From Spongilla lacustris (Eukaryota; Porifera; Demospongiae; Spongillida; Spongillidae), in assembly GCA_949361645.1 (NCBI GenBank), contig OX442429.1, positions 2,669,231 to 2,733,230 on the forward strand: DNA of 64,000 nucleotides, given 5' to 3'. Shown piece by piece: positions 1 through 11,500 of the stretch. The notes beneath the pieces are model-generated. The model saw only the letters and a program-made list of their open reading frames with translations, did not search any database and was not told where the DNA came from. Both the position numbers and the translations under genes were made by a program. How positions within the stretch are numbered: the first letter of the stretch is position 1; every line of letters starts with the position of its first letter.

Positions 1-1701
1 GTGGAAAGATTTTACATAAAGATTTTATTTATTTTTTAAATAAAGTGAATGTTATGAATGCTATAGGACACATCTTTTGTCCAAAATGCCTTTGAATTGT
101 AAGCAGAAACCCATTTAGCATAGGGGCTATTAAAAAGCATCCTTTGAAAATAACAAAGTTGTAGTTCGGCCTTGTGGAAGAACTCCAAAACAAATAGTGA
201 TATTGGTATAAGGCAAGGCCATGGGTTGGGGGGGGGGGGGGGGGGGGACCTTGCATAAATGACATTGCAGCTCATTCGCTAGTGGTTGTATATCTTACAT
301 TGTGTATCAAAGCCTGATGTTGAATACATATTGCAATTTAGAATGCAATGCGAACTGTGTGTAGTATAATAGATACATTTGTAGGTAAGATCCAAATACT
401 GTGTAAAGTTTTCCAAACTCCAAAGCTCCATTGCTGTCCCACATGAGAGTGCATACCCCCTCCAGATCACCTCCTGTCAATAGCCCAGCCAAACTGAAAA
501 AGTTATCTACAGCTCTGTACTGAAGGCATGAACTAGTTGGGTATTTCATACTAAGAGGTCATTGCCAGACAGAGAGGATCTCATGTATATTGGAGTAAAT
601 ATATATATTTTTGTTTTCAGACTGCATGCCAGCAAATGCAGTAACAATAAAACGTCTTTGTTTCAAAAGAAATCCCTGGGTATAAATTGATTACAAATCA
701 ATGTACTTTATAATTAAATTAACTGGATATTATTCAATGTAATGAAATGCAATTTATTCAACAAATTTTATGCACAACATACACTGCACTAGTAGCCACA
801 CCTTGTACAAATAAAGTAGGACAGTGGATCTAGATAATTTAATTCATTATGCATTTAGCACACGTGACTATGTTTACACTTCCGTTATTCATGAGATCAT
901 GCAGCTCTCTACACAATGGAATACAAGTGTATTGGGTTACACAGAAGGACTAGCACCACCATCTAGCCAATTTATTTTTGTTACTATGTTCAGTGCGAGC
1001 TCCGCACTTTGACTTTGTCGACATTTGCAGTAACAGAACGGCTATTACATGTTATCAACTTATGTATATAATTATACTATGTACATGTATGCTGGAGCAG
1101 TTTAAAACAATCAAGCGGCTCGACATTAATGCATGATGGTTGGAGCGGCTCGATTGTAGTGAGTGCGCTATGGCATAGGTTATTGTATTTGAACAACAAT
1201 CCATTGCACACTCACAGCACAGTACATGTACCGTGTACACGTGCAGTGAGCACTTGAACAACAATCAAGCCGCTCGATTGTTCTAAAAGGGCTAGCCCTT
1301 CTCTAGCATAGCTATATACTCTGTTAAATTTGTAGGACAGTGGTGGTGTAGCCTTATCGTTATCTAAACAACCTCACCCCAAATATGTAATATAATCAGT
1401 TGCCATGACAACAGTTGCTAATGTCTGAAAGCCCCCGTTATAACCAGATATGGATAATGACGAAATCCAGACAATATTGATGCGACAAATGTATTATAGG
1501 ATAATACCGAATCCGGACAATATCGAGGAGGAAAATTTCGAGGAGGATAATATCGAGGAGGACAATATTGAGGGTAGACTGTACACCACACCCAATACAT
1601 GTCAATTTAGAATATTTACAGTATACTATTAGACACCAACATGATACAAACATATTGGCTATCAGGTTTAGAGGAGATTGTATACCTGCATCACACACAC
1701 T

Positions 1702-1740
<39 letters not shown>

Positions 1741-2367
1741 CACACTGATATCTGTTTGTTACACAACATCCTGGTTGCCCAGAACGTATACTGCATTACT
1801 GCATTCAATATCAATTAAGAGCCTTTTAAGCAACATTTGTAGATGAAGCTGGTACTAAATTTAATTTTCTAATGAGAAAGTAAAGATTTACATGTTTTTG
1901 TGTTTCTATTTGTTTCAGCTTATGCAGCAAAATGTTGCATGTGGCTGGCAACCACAATGATTAGTTTTTATACATTCTAATTTATACTATTATTGCATGT
2001 GTGCATTTGTGAGATATAAACACTTTGTGCTGTCTTTAACTGCATAGCACTGATTGCTAATTTTGGCTGAACAACATGCCCAGCAACACACCAACTGGTG
2101 AACCTAATTACATAATTGAAGTCCATTTTTTGTACTCTGCTCAAGCACTGTCTCTCTTATGCATGGGATGAGTACAAGGCCATTGCTTTCTAACCACCTT
2201 CCTATAAATAATAGTTACTAGTTTTGTGACTTCCATTATGAACTTTTGCCAGGTGATAAAACTGGCATTACCTGGTACTGCCTGAGTGCCATACGATTTC
2301 AATTTTTCTGTAGTTACATGTACCTTTATGGCAGAAATATATTTAAATCTTTCTTTTCCAGACAAGA
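1..2367. other. Upstream flank of cadherin A, no recognisable gene
   Basis: I see no convincing coding region here. It holds a G20 run (228–247), a cluster of short palindromes (about 1,105–1,285), a small GAGGA-rich repeat near 1,525–1,570 and a (CA)n tract near 1,703–1,740. A pyrimidine-rich tract ends in AG at 2,360–2,361, seven bases before the cadherin A start codon. This looks like a 3' splice site, so a 5' untranslated exon of cadherin A may lie somewhere in this stretch; I could not place it. Confidence 0.5.
1105..1285. repeat. Cluster of short inverted repeats (possible MITE remnant)
   Basis: The core GCGGCTCGA or its near-complement occurs near 1,115, 1,145 and 1,270, each time next to CAATC or GATTG. 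The right-hand copy is itself a hairpin, AACAATC…GATTGTT. The arrangement suggests the ends of a small foldback or MITE-like element. No transposase reading frame is present and target-site duplications are not clear. Confidence 0.35.
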
Positions 2368-5300
2368 ATGAATGAAAAAACAGCTGTCCTTACAACATTG
2401 TGCATCATCACACTGTTCTCATTGCCCACCACTAACGGTTTGTGCTCATCCAACTGTACTGCCTGTGTGTTGGAATACAGTCCTCCATTTACTGTGATCT
2501 ACGATGCTTCTAGAGCAAGGCCAGACTTAAGTGGAAAATCATTTACCATGACCTCGTCTGATCCATCCATCATTTCAAACAGTGTCAGCAAGTATTTTAT
2601 TATTCAGGGTGGGATCCTGAAAGTCAATACAAACTTTAGTCGAAACAACATGGCATTAAATGTATTTGGAAATACTATTCTACCAGTAATCTATCGTTTT
2701 TCAGTACTTTCATTGCCATACACATTCTTTAGTATATCAGTTTGTGTTCAAGGCCTGGATGATGAGGTACCAACATTTCCTAGAAGTGAGGTACATATCT
2801 CTGTGCTTGAAGGCACTCTGCTATCATGGCCTATGGACTTGGCTGTAGACAATGATGAAGGTGAAAACAGCACACAAGGCTACTCTATTCTGAGCAATGA
2901 TCCAGCTGTAAACTCTGATCTGTATTTAGACATAGCTCGAAATAGCTATGGTATGATAACCAGCGTTCTACTGAACTCAACTATACCTCTTGAACCTGGA
3001 AGAAAGGCATCATACAATTTCACAGTAGTTGCACAAGAAGGAAGACCAAACACTACCAAAGGGTATCAGAATGTCTACCTAACTGTTCAATACTTCTGTA
3101 TACAGGCACCAGCATTTGAGATGCCATTGTATCAGATTACTCTCCCACTGAGTACTCCATTGAATACAGTAGTGCTCACAGTTAAAGCTCGTCACTTTAA
3201 TAGTCCAACCACAGCTCCTATATATTACTCCATTGCAAACATATGTGAAACTATTCAGTCTACACAATGCAATTCCAGGCCTTTTGCACTAAACAGTGTG
3301 AGTGGGAATCTTATCCTAACTGAAACCTTGGACTACAATCAAGCACACCAAATTAATATAGCAATTGTTGGTACAGATGCATGTAACCTAGTAGGGAGTG
3401 CACAGATACGTGTGCAGATCACTGTAATACCTCCAAGCATTCAGGTCATCCTCAGCAACAATGGGTTGATTCGAGAGGATTACTCAATGGCATCGGATGT
3501 AGCCACAGTTATTATTAATGACCCTTACCATTTAAGCACCAATGTAACGGTATTGGACAATACCACTGGACTGGTGTCAGACACTTTTTACCTTATGAAC
3601 CTTGGTTCTTCATATCAGCTCAGATTGTTGCACCCACTAGACAGCAAGGTTAAGGGCAGTTACTATATTACCATCCAAGCTTCAGATCCAGCCAACAATG
3701 TAGTCTATTTCACATTCAATATCACGGTTGTGGGTGTCAATCATCCTCCTGTTTTTCGAACAAAAGCTGCTTTTATTGATATTCCCTACAACACCAGAAA
3801 TGGTACTGTGGTGCTGCATGTCCATGCATCAGACAATGATGTTGGTGGTAGTGGAGTGGTGATCTATCAACTGCCTCCTCCAAACGTAACATTTCCTTAC
3901 CAGAACAACTTCACAGTGAATGCTACTAGTGGAGACATACTGGTAAATGGAGTATTGGACAGAACAGTTGCAAAGAACTTCTTGTTGTTGGTGATGGCCA
4001 GGGACAACCCCAGTGATGGAGAGCCATATTTGAGGGATTACATGGTAGTCAATGTCACACTATTAATAATGTACATCAGCAGTAGCGTAGTATCACTTCA
4101 CCTTCAACCAACTGTGACCAACATTGAAGACAGTATTACTACAGGAATTGATATATTTCCAACTCAGACAATGCAATTAGTTTCCACATCCAAACATGTA
4201 GTATTTGATTCATCTTTTACAGTTCAGACACTACTATCAGTCTATTCAACCCAGGCTTCTCAACCACATTCTGATACTTCATTTCCCGTTACAATCATCG
4301 CAATTGCAGCAACATTAGCAACAGTGATAATTTTGGTGATATGTACAACTATCGTCATAGTGTTCTGCATTCAAAGGAAGAAGGGTAAGGTTATTGTCAC
4401 CAGTAATCATTGTAATCAACTGGAACTGCAGTGTGCAAACTATGAACAATCTAAAGCTGATGTACAGTGCAATGATATACTTTTCATTTCCTCTGGGCCA
4501 GACATAAATGGTCTGCAAGACTCCCTAAAATTAGGTCAAGCTAATAAAGCTGATAAAGTGTTGAGTATTCAAAGTACATCAGATCTCGCCAGCAGCATCA
4601 GCACAGACATGATTGTAGACGGTGGAGATACAGGACCATACTCCAAGACACAACTCATGGCCATATATGCAGCTAATGCCCAACTACTCCAGAACACTGG
4701 ATCCCAGAACAGTGTACACATGTTTGGATCTGAAGGCGGTATTGAAGTTGACGAAGTTGATATTAATAACTTGTCTTTTGATGAAGATCAGGATGCTGAT
4801 TCAGATGATGGCATAAAGTACTCTGTCAAAAACAATCGTTCATTTAATGACATGACTTATCAACATAAATTTAACAGAACCACGGTTCAACCTGCTACCA
4901 AATCAGTTACAAATAAACAGCCACATGTAGAGTCAGCAGATACAATGGACAGAACATATAACTTGACAATGCAGCAACATGCCTCTCAGCCTATGCTAGC
5001 AGAACATCACAATTGGAAACAGCAATACTGTACCCACAGCTTGCAAGATCAAGAATACCATGTCGACACTGCACAGCACAGATATAATATGGAAGGTTAC
5101 AGATGTGGATCAGCAAGCATTGCTAGCAGTAGCATGTATCCAGGCTATCAAGCAATCAGGGACTCCTCAACTCCCATGTGTAGCAATGCCATTATGGTGC
5201 ACAATTGTAATGCCCCAGTTTCATCATATGCCTCAAGTCGTCCTTACCCCTTGAGTCATTTCTATACTGCTGGGTGCCCCCCTTCCAATGTTGACCTGCA

Positions 5301-5445
5301 CACCTGTGCCCGCTCTGCTACACCTCACTCCCTAACACCAACTGATAACAGCACTTTGAGCAGCATCAGGACAAACAGAGCACCTGAGCATTATTACTCT
5401 GACTTCTCACTAGGAAGCACCAACTTGAGTCAGCCAGTCCCATGA
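2368..5445 (+). CDS. Cadherin-like transmembrane receptor A (short ectodomain)
   Basis: A 1,025-residue type I membrane protein with no intron in the coding part. The order is a signal peptide (residues about 1–25, hydrophobic, ending near TTNG), a Cys-rich N-terminal segment, about five degenerate cadherin repeats to about residue 565 (boundaries DDEVPTF, VNHPPVF, ASDNDVGG), a short Ser/Thr-rich stalk, a membrane segment at about 640–665 followed by QRKKGK, and a cytoplasmic tail of about 355 residues. The tail carries the two blocks shared with B and C: STSDLAS followed by IYAANAQLLQ and HMFGSEGG (about 736–800), and a C-terminal Leu-Ser-Gln-Pro ending. Compared with B it lacks the membrane-proximal cadherin repeats. 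Adhesion or signalling at the cell surface is inferred from the cadherin fold; the ligand is unknown. The ATG lies just after a splice-acceptor-like TTTTCCAG, supporting this start. Confidence 0.85.
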   Translation: MNEKTAVLTTLCIITLFSLPTTNGLCSSNCTACVLEYSPPFTVIYDASRARPDLSGKSFTMTSSDPSIISNSVSKYFIIQGGILKVNTNFSRNNMALNVFGNTILPVIYRFSVLSLPYTFFSISVCVQGLDDEVPTFPRSEVHISVLEGTLLSWPMDLAVDNDEGENSTQGYSILSNDPAVNSDLYLDIARNSYGMITSVLLNSTIPLEPGRKASYNFTVVAQEGRPNTTKGYQNVYLTVQYFCIQAPAFEMPLYQITLPLSTPLNTVVLTVKARHFNSPTTAPIYYSIANICETIQSTQCNSRPFALNSVSGNLILTETLDYNQAHQINIAIVGTDACNLVGSAQIRVQITVIPPSIQVILSNNGLIREDYSMASDVATVIINDPYHLSTNVTVLDNTTGLVSDTFYLMNLGSSYQLRLLHPLDSKVKGSYYITIQASDPANNVVYFTFNITVVGVNHPPVFRTKAAFIDIPYNTRNGTVVLHVHASDNDVGGSGVVIYQLPPPNVTFPYQNNFTVNATSGDILVNGVLDRTVAKNFLLLVMARDNPSDGEPYLRDYMVVNVTLLIMYISSSVVSLHLQPTVTNIEDSITTGIDIFPTQTMQLVSTSKHVVFDSSFTVQTLLSVYSTQASQPHSDTSFPVTIIAIAATLATVIILVICTTIVIVFCIQRKKGKVIVTSNHCNQLELQCANYEQSKADVQCNDILFISSGPDINGLQDSLKLGQANKADKVLSIQSTSDLASSISTDMIVDGGDTGPYSKTQLMAIYAANAQLLQNTGSQNSVHMFGSEGGIEVDEVDINNLSFDEDQDADSDDGIKYSVKNNRSFNDMTYQHKFNRTTVQPATKSVTNKQPHVESADTMDRTYNLTMQQHASQPMLAEHHNWKQQYCTHSLQDQEYHVDTAQHRYNMEGYRCGSASIASSSMYPGYQAIRDSSTPMCSNAIMVHNCNAPVSSYASSRPYPLSHFYTAGCPPSNVDLHTCARSATPHSLTPTDNSTLSSIRTNRAPEHYYSDFSLGSTNLSQPVP

Positions 5446-6792
5446 TTTAATGAAACCAATCACTGATATACATGCATAATTCCACATGTTTGAACAGTTT
5501 GATGTAACAGTAATAATAATTAACTAGTATTTATCTTTCGGTTTACACAATTTACTGTGCACAATTTGTCTACATTTACATGAAAATATGTTATTGATGT
5601 CTTACATGGGCATGGTCGGTAGTAGAGTATTTTTAAAATCAAAATCCGACTAAGTCCAGCTGGGCATTCACTGTCCACTGCCTATTTAGCAACTTTCTTG
5701 AATTGGCAGCCTTTAGTGATACCATTCTAATTTCAACTGAGTTGTGTGGGCAAAGATAATACCTAGTGGTACTTCTACAGACAAGCAAAAGAAAATTAAT
5801 GCTCACAGCTTGATGAAATACACAGTTATTCAGTGCCTTATAACATTGATAGCCCAATTTTTTTTTGATGCATTAAATAGATTCATTCACAGAAAAACTA
5901 GAATGACTATCCAGAAAGGTGATTATGCTGGACACCATCCCATACTGATACAGTACTGCAGTTAATTGTCTTGTGAAGAGTTAGGATAAGCAGATAGCAG
6001 TAGGCCATTAATTTCCAAGGGTAGCAAAACATTTCACATTCTGCATCCAATGTGTCTTCTTTAAACTGGGATGAAGATGGCACCATTCACACTGGAGGAA
6101 TTTTGAATAGTACTTTAATGACACTATGATTAGCTTCAGTATACTTTTGTGGTTGTCCGCTGCTGGCAGGAACAGCATCTTTTTCATTCGGTTCTGCATT
6201 CACAACACCCAAATCCCCCAAAAACACTCTTGAAATTGAAATAATGACTAGTGTTCAAGTAGCTTTCAAGATAGGCATCCATAGGTTGGGCCCTGCCGCT
6301 AGATATAGGCCTACCTATTTACCAAGAACGAATCTTGCCAATGTAAGACGAGTAGTCAGCATACTCAACTCTGCAGCCTGCAGTGTTTCTTCGCGTCAAA
6401 TTAATTATTCATATATTTGTTGACTTCCCATTACGTACAAAGCTGAATTTATGCTTCATCGAAATTCGAATAACTAAAAGGGGGCAAATCATGTTTTTAA
6501 ATACGTTAATAATTGCTGCCACAAGTTACTCGTTAAAATTCCTTCATGCAGGCACACCAGCTAACGACTCTGAGATAGAAATGTACTGATGCATCCAGTC
6601 CTGTTATTTTTCAAGATGAAGAAAAACTTGACTCAAAAAGTGTTATTAGCCAGGCTGAGTCATGCAGAACGGTAATCAGCACATTGAAAACATCATTGAC
6701 TCCTCTTTTTGGAAAATGATGAGCTAGATTTTCATCTATAAATGACTATATAACTGGCTCAACAAAGTGCATGCTGTTTTTTACTAGTCAGA

Positions 6793-6921
6793 TGTAGCCG
6801 GACCTTCACGTCTGATAGCGTATGTGGGCTATATGTGATGATAGCCCATACCTGCTATCAGATTGATGCGAATCCAGCTATAGGCTTGATACCCCAAAAC
6901 GCGAAGGTCGCTCAACTACAT
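6793..6921. repeat. Short foldback element (MITE-like)
   Basis: An inner inverted repeat pairs 6,811–6,832 (TCTGATAGCGTATG…) with 6,841–6,862 almost perfectly. Looser outer arms, GTAGCCGGACCTTC and its imperfect complement ending GCTCAACTAC, lie near 6,795 and 6,920. It has no coding capacity. Size and structure fit a small non-autonomous foldback element. Confidence 0.45.
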
Positions 6922-6965
6922 GTCCGTTAATGATCTAACGTATTCTGCAGAATGATTGCAGCAAT

Positions 6966-7025
6966 GATTCCATGGTGTAGCGGTTATCACGTGAGTCTAA
7001 CACACTCAAGATCCCGGGTGGAATC
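6966..7025 (+). pseudogene. tRNA-Val (AAC)-like gene lacking its T arm
   Basis: The 7-bp acceptor stem is perfect (GATTCCA with TGGAATC). The D-arm/A-box region reads TGGTGTAGCGGTTATCA, and the anticodon stem TGAGT/ACTCA closes the loop CTAACAC, giving anticodon AAC (valine). A T-rich tract follows directly and would serve as a Pol III terminator. The T arm and B box are missing: the sequence passes from ATCCCGGG straight to the 3' acceptor strand, so the copy is 60 nt rather than about 73. A normal gene would have two CCCGGGT copies flanking the T loop; slippage between them explains the loss. Probably non-functional. Confidence 0.7.
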
Positions 7026-7689
7026 ACTTTTTTAAATTATTTTTTTTATGCCTTTGATATACATGTACAATTATTTATAATTATAAACCATTTTTTGAGA
7101 GCGCAGCATGTAGGGCCATGGGCCTCCCAATCATACAGTTGGGGGGCCTGGGTTTATAATTTAATGTTCACATCTACCAGACTACCACAATCAAGCGACA
7201 GTGTTCACACATCAAATTTTAACCGAACCGAACCATGCCGTACCGTAAGAGTACTGTACCTGGCACGGAAACTTCAGATTGTGTCATGTAAACGTAGTAT
7301 TGATAGAGAAAGTGTGTTCTTTCAGTTTCTCGAAGCGTCAGTGTAAATGTACCTATGTGCGACCGTGAGGTTTCATAAGTCAGCTAACCAAACCTCTTGA
7401 TAGTCTTCAAAAGCTTCCTCGGGAAGGGGCACATCCCGAACCCCTCGCCCACCTTCCCCCTTGTGACTGCGACCTTAATTCCGCCAGCTAATTTTTTATG
7501 AAGTCGGCCCCCTCACCCAATCTTTAATACGTTCCTAAGCCACTGAATGTTTTTATGTTTTGCATGTACCTGTAATAATCCTATAAGTTGACAGTTCAAT
7601 TATTCACGCTGTTCTTATATCTCACGGAAAATATACATGTACTCACGTGAACTCATCGATAAAACAGATAAACTCACTTATAAATAAGC

Positions 7690-7900
7690 ATTATTGATAT
7701 AATGTCTGAAAATGTCACGCCGATATAATACGAAGAGATCGGGCTAAGAAGGCTGCAAAGTTTGCTTGATGAGACTGAGAGTGACAGCACATGAAAGAAA
7801 AGAAGACAGGAACGGCTAAAAAAGTTGATCCTGAGAATAATAAGGCTCGCCAGTGCCAAAAGGCTCGCTACAAAGCAGACGACGCTCCCCGCCCAGCCAG
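7690..7900 (+). pseudogene. Decayed fragment encoding Lys/Arg-rich repeat protein
   Basis: Two reading frames joined by an apparent frameshift give MSRRYNTKRS, then RAKKAAKF, then KKVDPENNKARQCQKARYKA. The spacing of ARYKA-type units resembles basic repeats I associate with mobile-element-derived proteins of sponges and cnidarians; that link is from memory and is weak. Stop codons between the pieces argue that it is dead. Confidence 0.3.
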
Positions 7901-8526
7901 TATATCATTAATTTTTTATACACTTTTTGTATACTATAATTTTTTTAATCGTTATATATTTTTTCTTTCGAACTCCGCTCCGCGCCGTTGAAAACGGTAT
8001 GGATTTTGATATCCACGCCGGTGTAGTGCGCATGAGTGGAATTAGAAGTACGTAACTCGATTCAGATTTCAGATACTTAAACTTAGTCTAAAAGAGCTAG
8101 ATGCACGAATTGTAAATGCAGGCAAGCAAATTTAAATTTAATTAAAATATAAACCATAATATCCGTAATCACTTGTTTCCTTACTTTTTGCTCAATTGGT
8201 TCCTTATATAATTAAAAATCACATTAAATTAACTTGTAGCCTATAGCAAACGGCCTTTTGGGTTGGCCGTATTAGTACCTCATAGTTATCACTGCTGTGG
8301 CTATGAAGTCATTTCAGGAACCATGACTTACATGCTGCTGCTGTCACTACCTTACATAATTGCGATGAGGTGAACGGTTATAAAATCACTGTGTACGCAA
8401 TAATATGATGCACTTTCTATTGGAGAATAACCTGTACACTGTAGTTTACAGTTAGTAGACATAAATGCACAAATAACTATGTACTAAACAGAAGTGATAA
8501 CGTATGGCTTTGAACAAAAGGTCTAG

Positions 8527-11500
8527 CTAGCTCAAATGAGTACTGCTGAGTGAGGAATTGGAGAGGTAGCGCTCTGGGACCCTTTGTGGAGTAATGATAC
8601 TGCTAAAAGTGCCATCATCTGTAGGAGAAGCAGAAGGTGGGGTGGCCAAGTGGATGTCATTACGAGAACCCATCAGATTAGTACGAAGGGTGTGAGAGTA
8701 ATTCATGCAATTGGATATTCCTACAGTCGGAACCTGACTTGGTATAAACCGTTCTTGTGAGAAGGATATGTGGTCACGATTGCTTCCGTTTTTATAATTG
8801 TGCAGTGGTGTTGACGTTCTATCGTAAAGCTGCAAGTGATCAACAGTCAGGGATGACGTGTACCTAGCCTTATATGGACTGTCATACGCATCACAGCTGT
8901 GGCTGTGGCTGTGAGAAGCATGTGATTGGTCCGGATAAGGATGTGGCCATTGCTGCCTGGCAAGTACCGGTTGGGAACCATGCTTAATGGAATGCTGTAA
9001 AGGATGCAAACGTCCTGATTTGGGGCTCTCGCCATGTGAGTACGTTAACACTGGCACTTGCATGGCTGATTGTTCCATAAGTGGTGGTAGACCTGAATGT
9101 TGCGTACTTATTTGCGAATGATTATGGGAAGAGTCGGTGTCATCATTTTCATCATCATCGAGATACGACCTATCAATGTCAACTTCATCTACTTCAAACC
9201 CGCCCTCAGATCCAAACATGTGAATGCTGTCCTGTGACCCCCCTGCCTGGAGGAGTTGGGCATTGGCAGCATAGATAGCCGCCAGCTGCTCGCTCATGTA
9301 CGGCTCTCTCTCTTCTGGGTCCGTAAGCATCTCCGTGCCAATGGTGCTGGCAAGGTCTGATGTGCTCCGAATAGCAGACTGAAGTTTGCTGTTACTTGGG
9401 CTCTGACGATTGGAATTGTTCACTTGGAGCGAGTCGGCATAGATGAACTCACAAGGTTTGATCCGTTCCGGGGAGATTGTCACCGGAATGCTTTCACGTT
9501 GCTGGTCTGTCGTGCTGACCTGCTGCTCACATTGAACCTGCTCTGGTGGAAGGTGGCCACTCCCATCAGGTGTAGTTATAGCCAAACTGCTCTTTCTCTT
9601 CCTCCTGGCCCTCACTGTACACGAGACAACAAAAATGAGTGCAAACACGGAGATCACCACCAGTGCCACTGATGATGCCACTGCAGCTGCTATGGTGATG
9701 GTAGATGATGGCATTCCACTTGAAATCGATTGTTTCAGATTCTGTGGCACTTTCAGCGTAATGTCTACCGTAGAGTTGAGATATGGGTCCTCAGCATCCA
9801 CACCAAGGATAATTGCATCTATGCTGATGCCATTACCAAAACTTGAAGGATCTTGTGTCAATGTGATATCACCAGACACTTTATCTATTTGAAAGTAGCT
9901 CTTTGGGGTATCATTGCTGAAGTAGTAGTAGACAGGAATGCCTCTTCTACCTGTGGCTCTTATCGTTGCCACTACAGAACCTTTGGTTGCTGTTGCAGGA
10001 ATAGTTATATCATACTGCTGTTGATCAAACACAATGAGGATGTTTACCTGAACACTGACTGTAACCGCTACCTGACTACCATTGCCAGAGGCAACTACAT
10101 CAAATGTGTATGTAAACCTTGGCATGGAATCTAAATATGCAGATGTATAGATGGAACCAGTATTGGCATCCACCTGGAATGGTATGGGGCTTGAGGAGCT
10201 CAGTGAGTAGATGATAACACCCATGGTGGTGGTGGTGGTGGTGGTCACGTTTAGCACCGAGGTACCAATGTCCAAGCTCCTGCTAATAGTGGTAGAGTAC
10301 GAAGACTGCTGGAATTGTATTATGCCTGTAACGGTGATGCCCACGGTCTGTTGCATACTTGTAGGAAGCATGCCTTGATCAAAAGGGTAGTAGGTGGCCA
10401 CAACAGTCAAAGTGTACCCTCCACTGACTGCAGACAGTGCTCTTGTAGTGACGATTGTACCACTGGTGGGACCCAATGCAAATGCATCACTTGGGCTAAG
10501 AAGAGTGAAGAACACTTGCCCTGGCCCTGCATTAGATAGCAATGTAGACATAGTTCCAACCACTGTACCACTTGGCAGCCCTTCCCGAACCTGAAATGTG
10601 TATAATACTTTTGCGAATATGAAGTCCATTATGTGTACAACCACTACTGCAAGCCACTTTGAGTAGTACCTGCCATCAGAAGCGTTCACGTGTAGAGTGT
10701 AGGTCTGGGTACTCAACTGGTTCTGAACAGTGATGGTTCCATTGGTGGGGTTGATGGTGAAACCACCATCGCCATTCCCGTCCACAATTTTGTACAACAC
10801 TGCAGAGGAGTAGGTGTCTACAGCATTGATGTCAACAACATGGCTGCCAACAGCTGCTGTCCTCATCACCTGAACATTGTACACTCTTGGAGCAAACACT
10901 GGCCCCACAGTGTCTCCAGGAAGGACATTGATGGTGAGGATGAAGGTGGAGGGAGGAGGAAAGCCGTTGTAGGCCATGATGTTCAGCACATACTGCTGGG
11001 TGGTGCTGTAGTTCAAGCTGCCCACAACACTGATCACACCACTGACACTGTCAATACGAAACGTAGAACTGGGCATAAGGCCATATGTGGTTACTGTGCC
11101 ATTGGGCATGCTGTCAGGGTTGTTGTAAGTAGTAACCTGATATATCACAGTTCCCATTATAACATTCTCTCCAATATTAACTTGAGATGGTTGAGGAGAA
11201 AATATTGGCGGATTGCCATTGGGATCAAGTAGTGTTATGTTGGCTACCCTATAATCACTCAGATATGGCTCTCCATTAGTGGGGTTGTCCCTGGCCATCA
11301 CCAACAACAAGAAGTTCTTTGCAACTGTTCTGTCCAATACTCCATTTACCAGTATGTCTCCACTAGTGGAATTCACAGTGAAGTCATACTGGTAAGGAAA
11401 TGTTGCATTTGGAGGAGGCAGTTGATAGATCACCACTCCACTACCACCAACATCATTGTCTGATGCATGGACATGCAGCACCACAGTACCCTTTCTGGTG

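Larger units (their letters stand above)
5446..8526. other. Intergenic region between convergent cadherins A and B
   Basis: The two cadherin genes point tail to tail across this stretch. Apart from the hairpin near 6.8 kb, the tRNA-like copy near 7.0 kb and a short coding-like fragment near 7.7–7.9 kb, listed separately, I see no gene. It is AT-rich with no long tandem array. I found no clear canonical AATAAA for either gene close to its stop codon. Confidence 0.5.
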
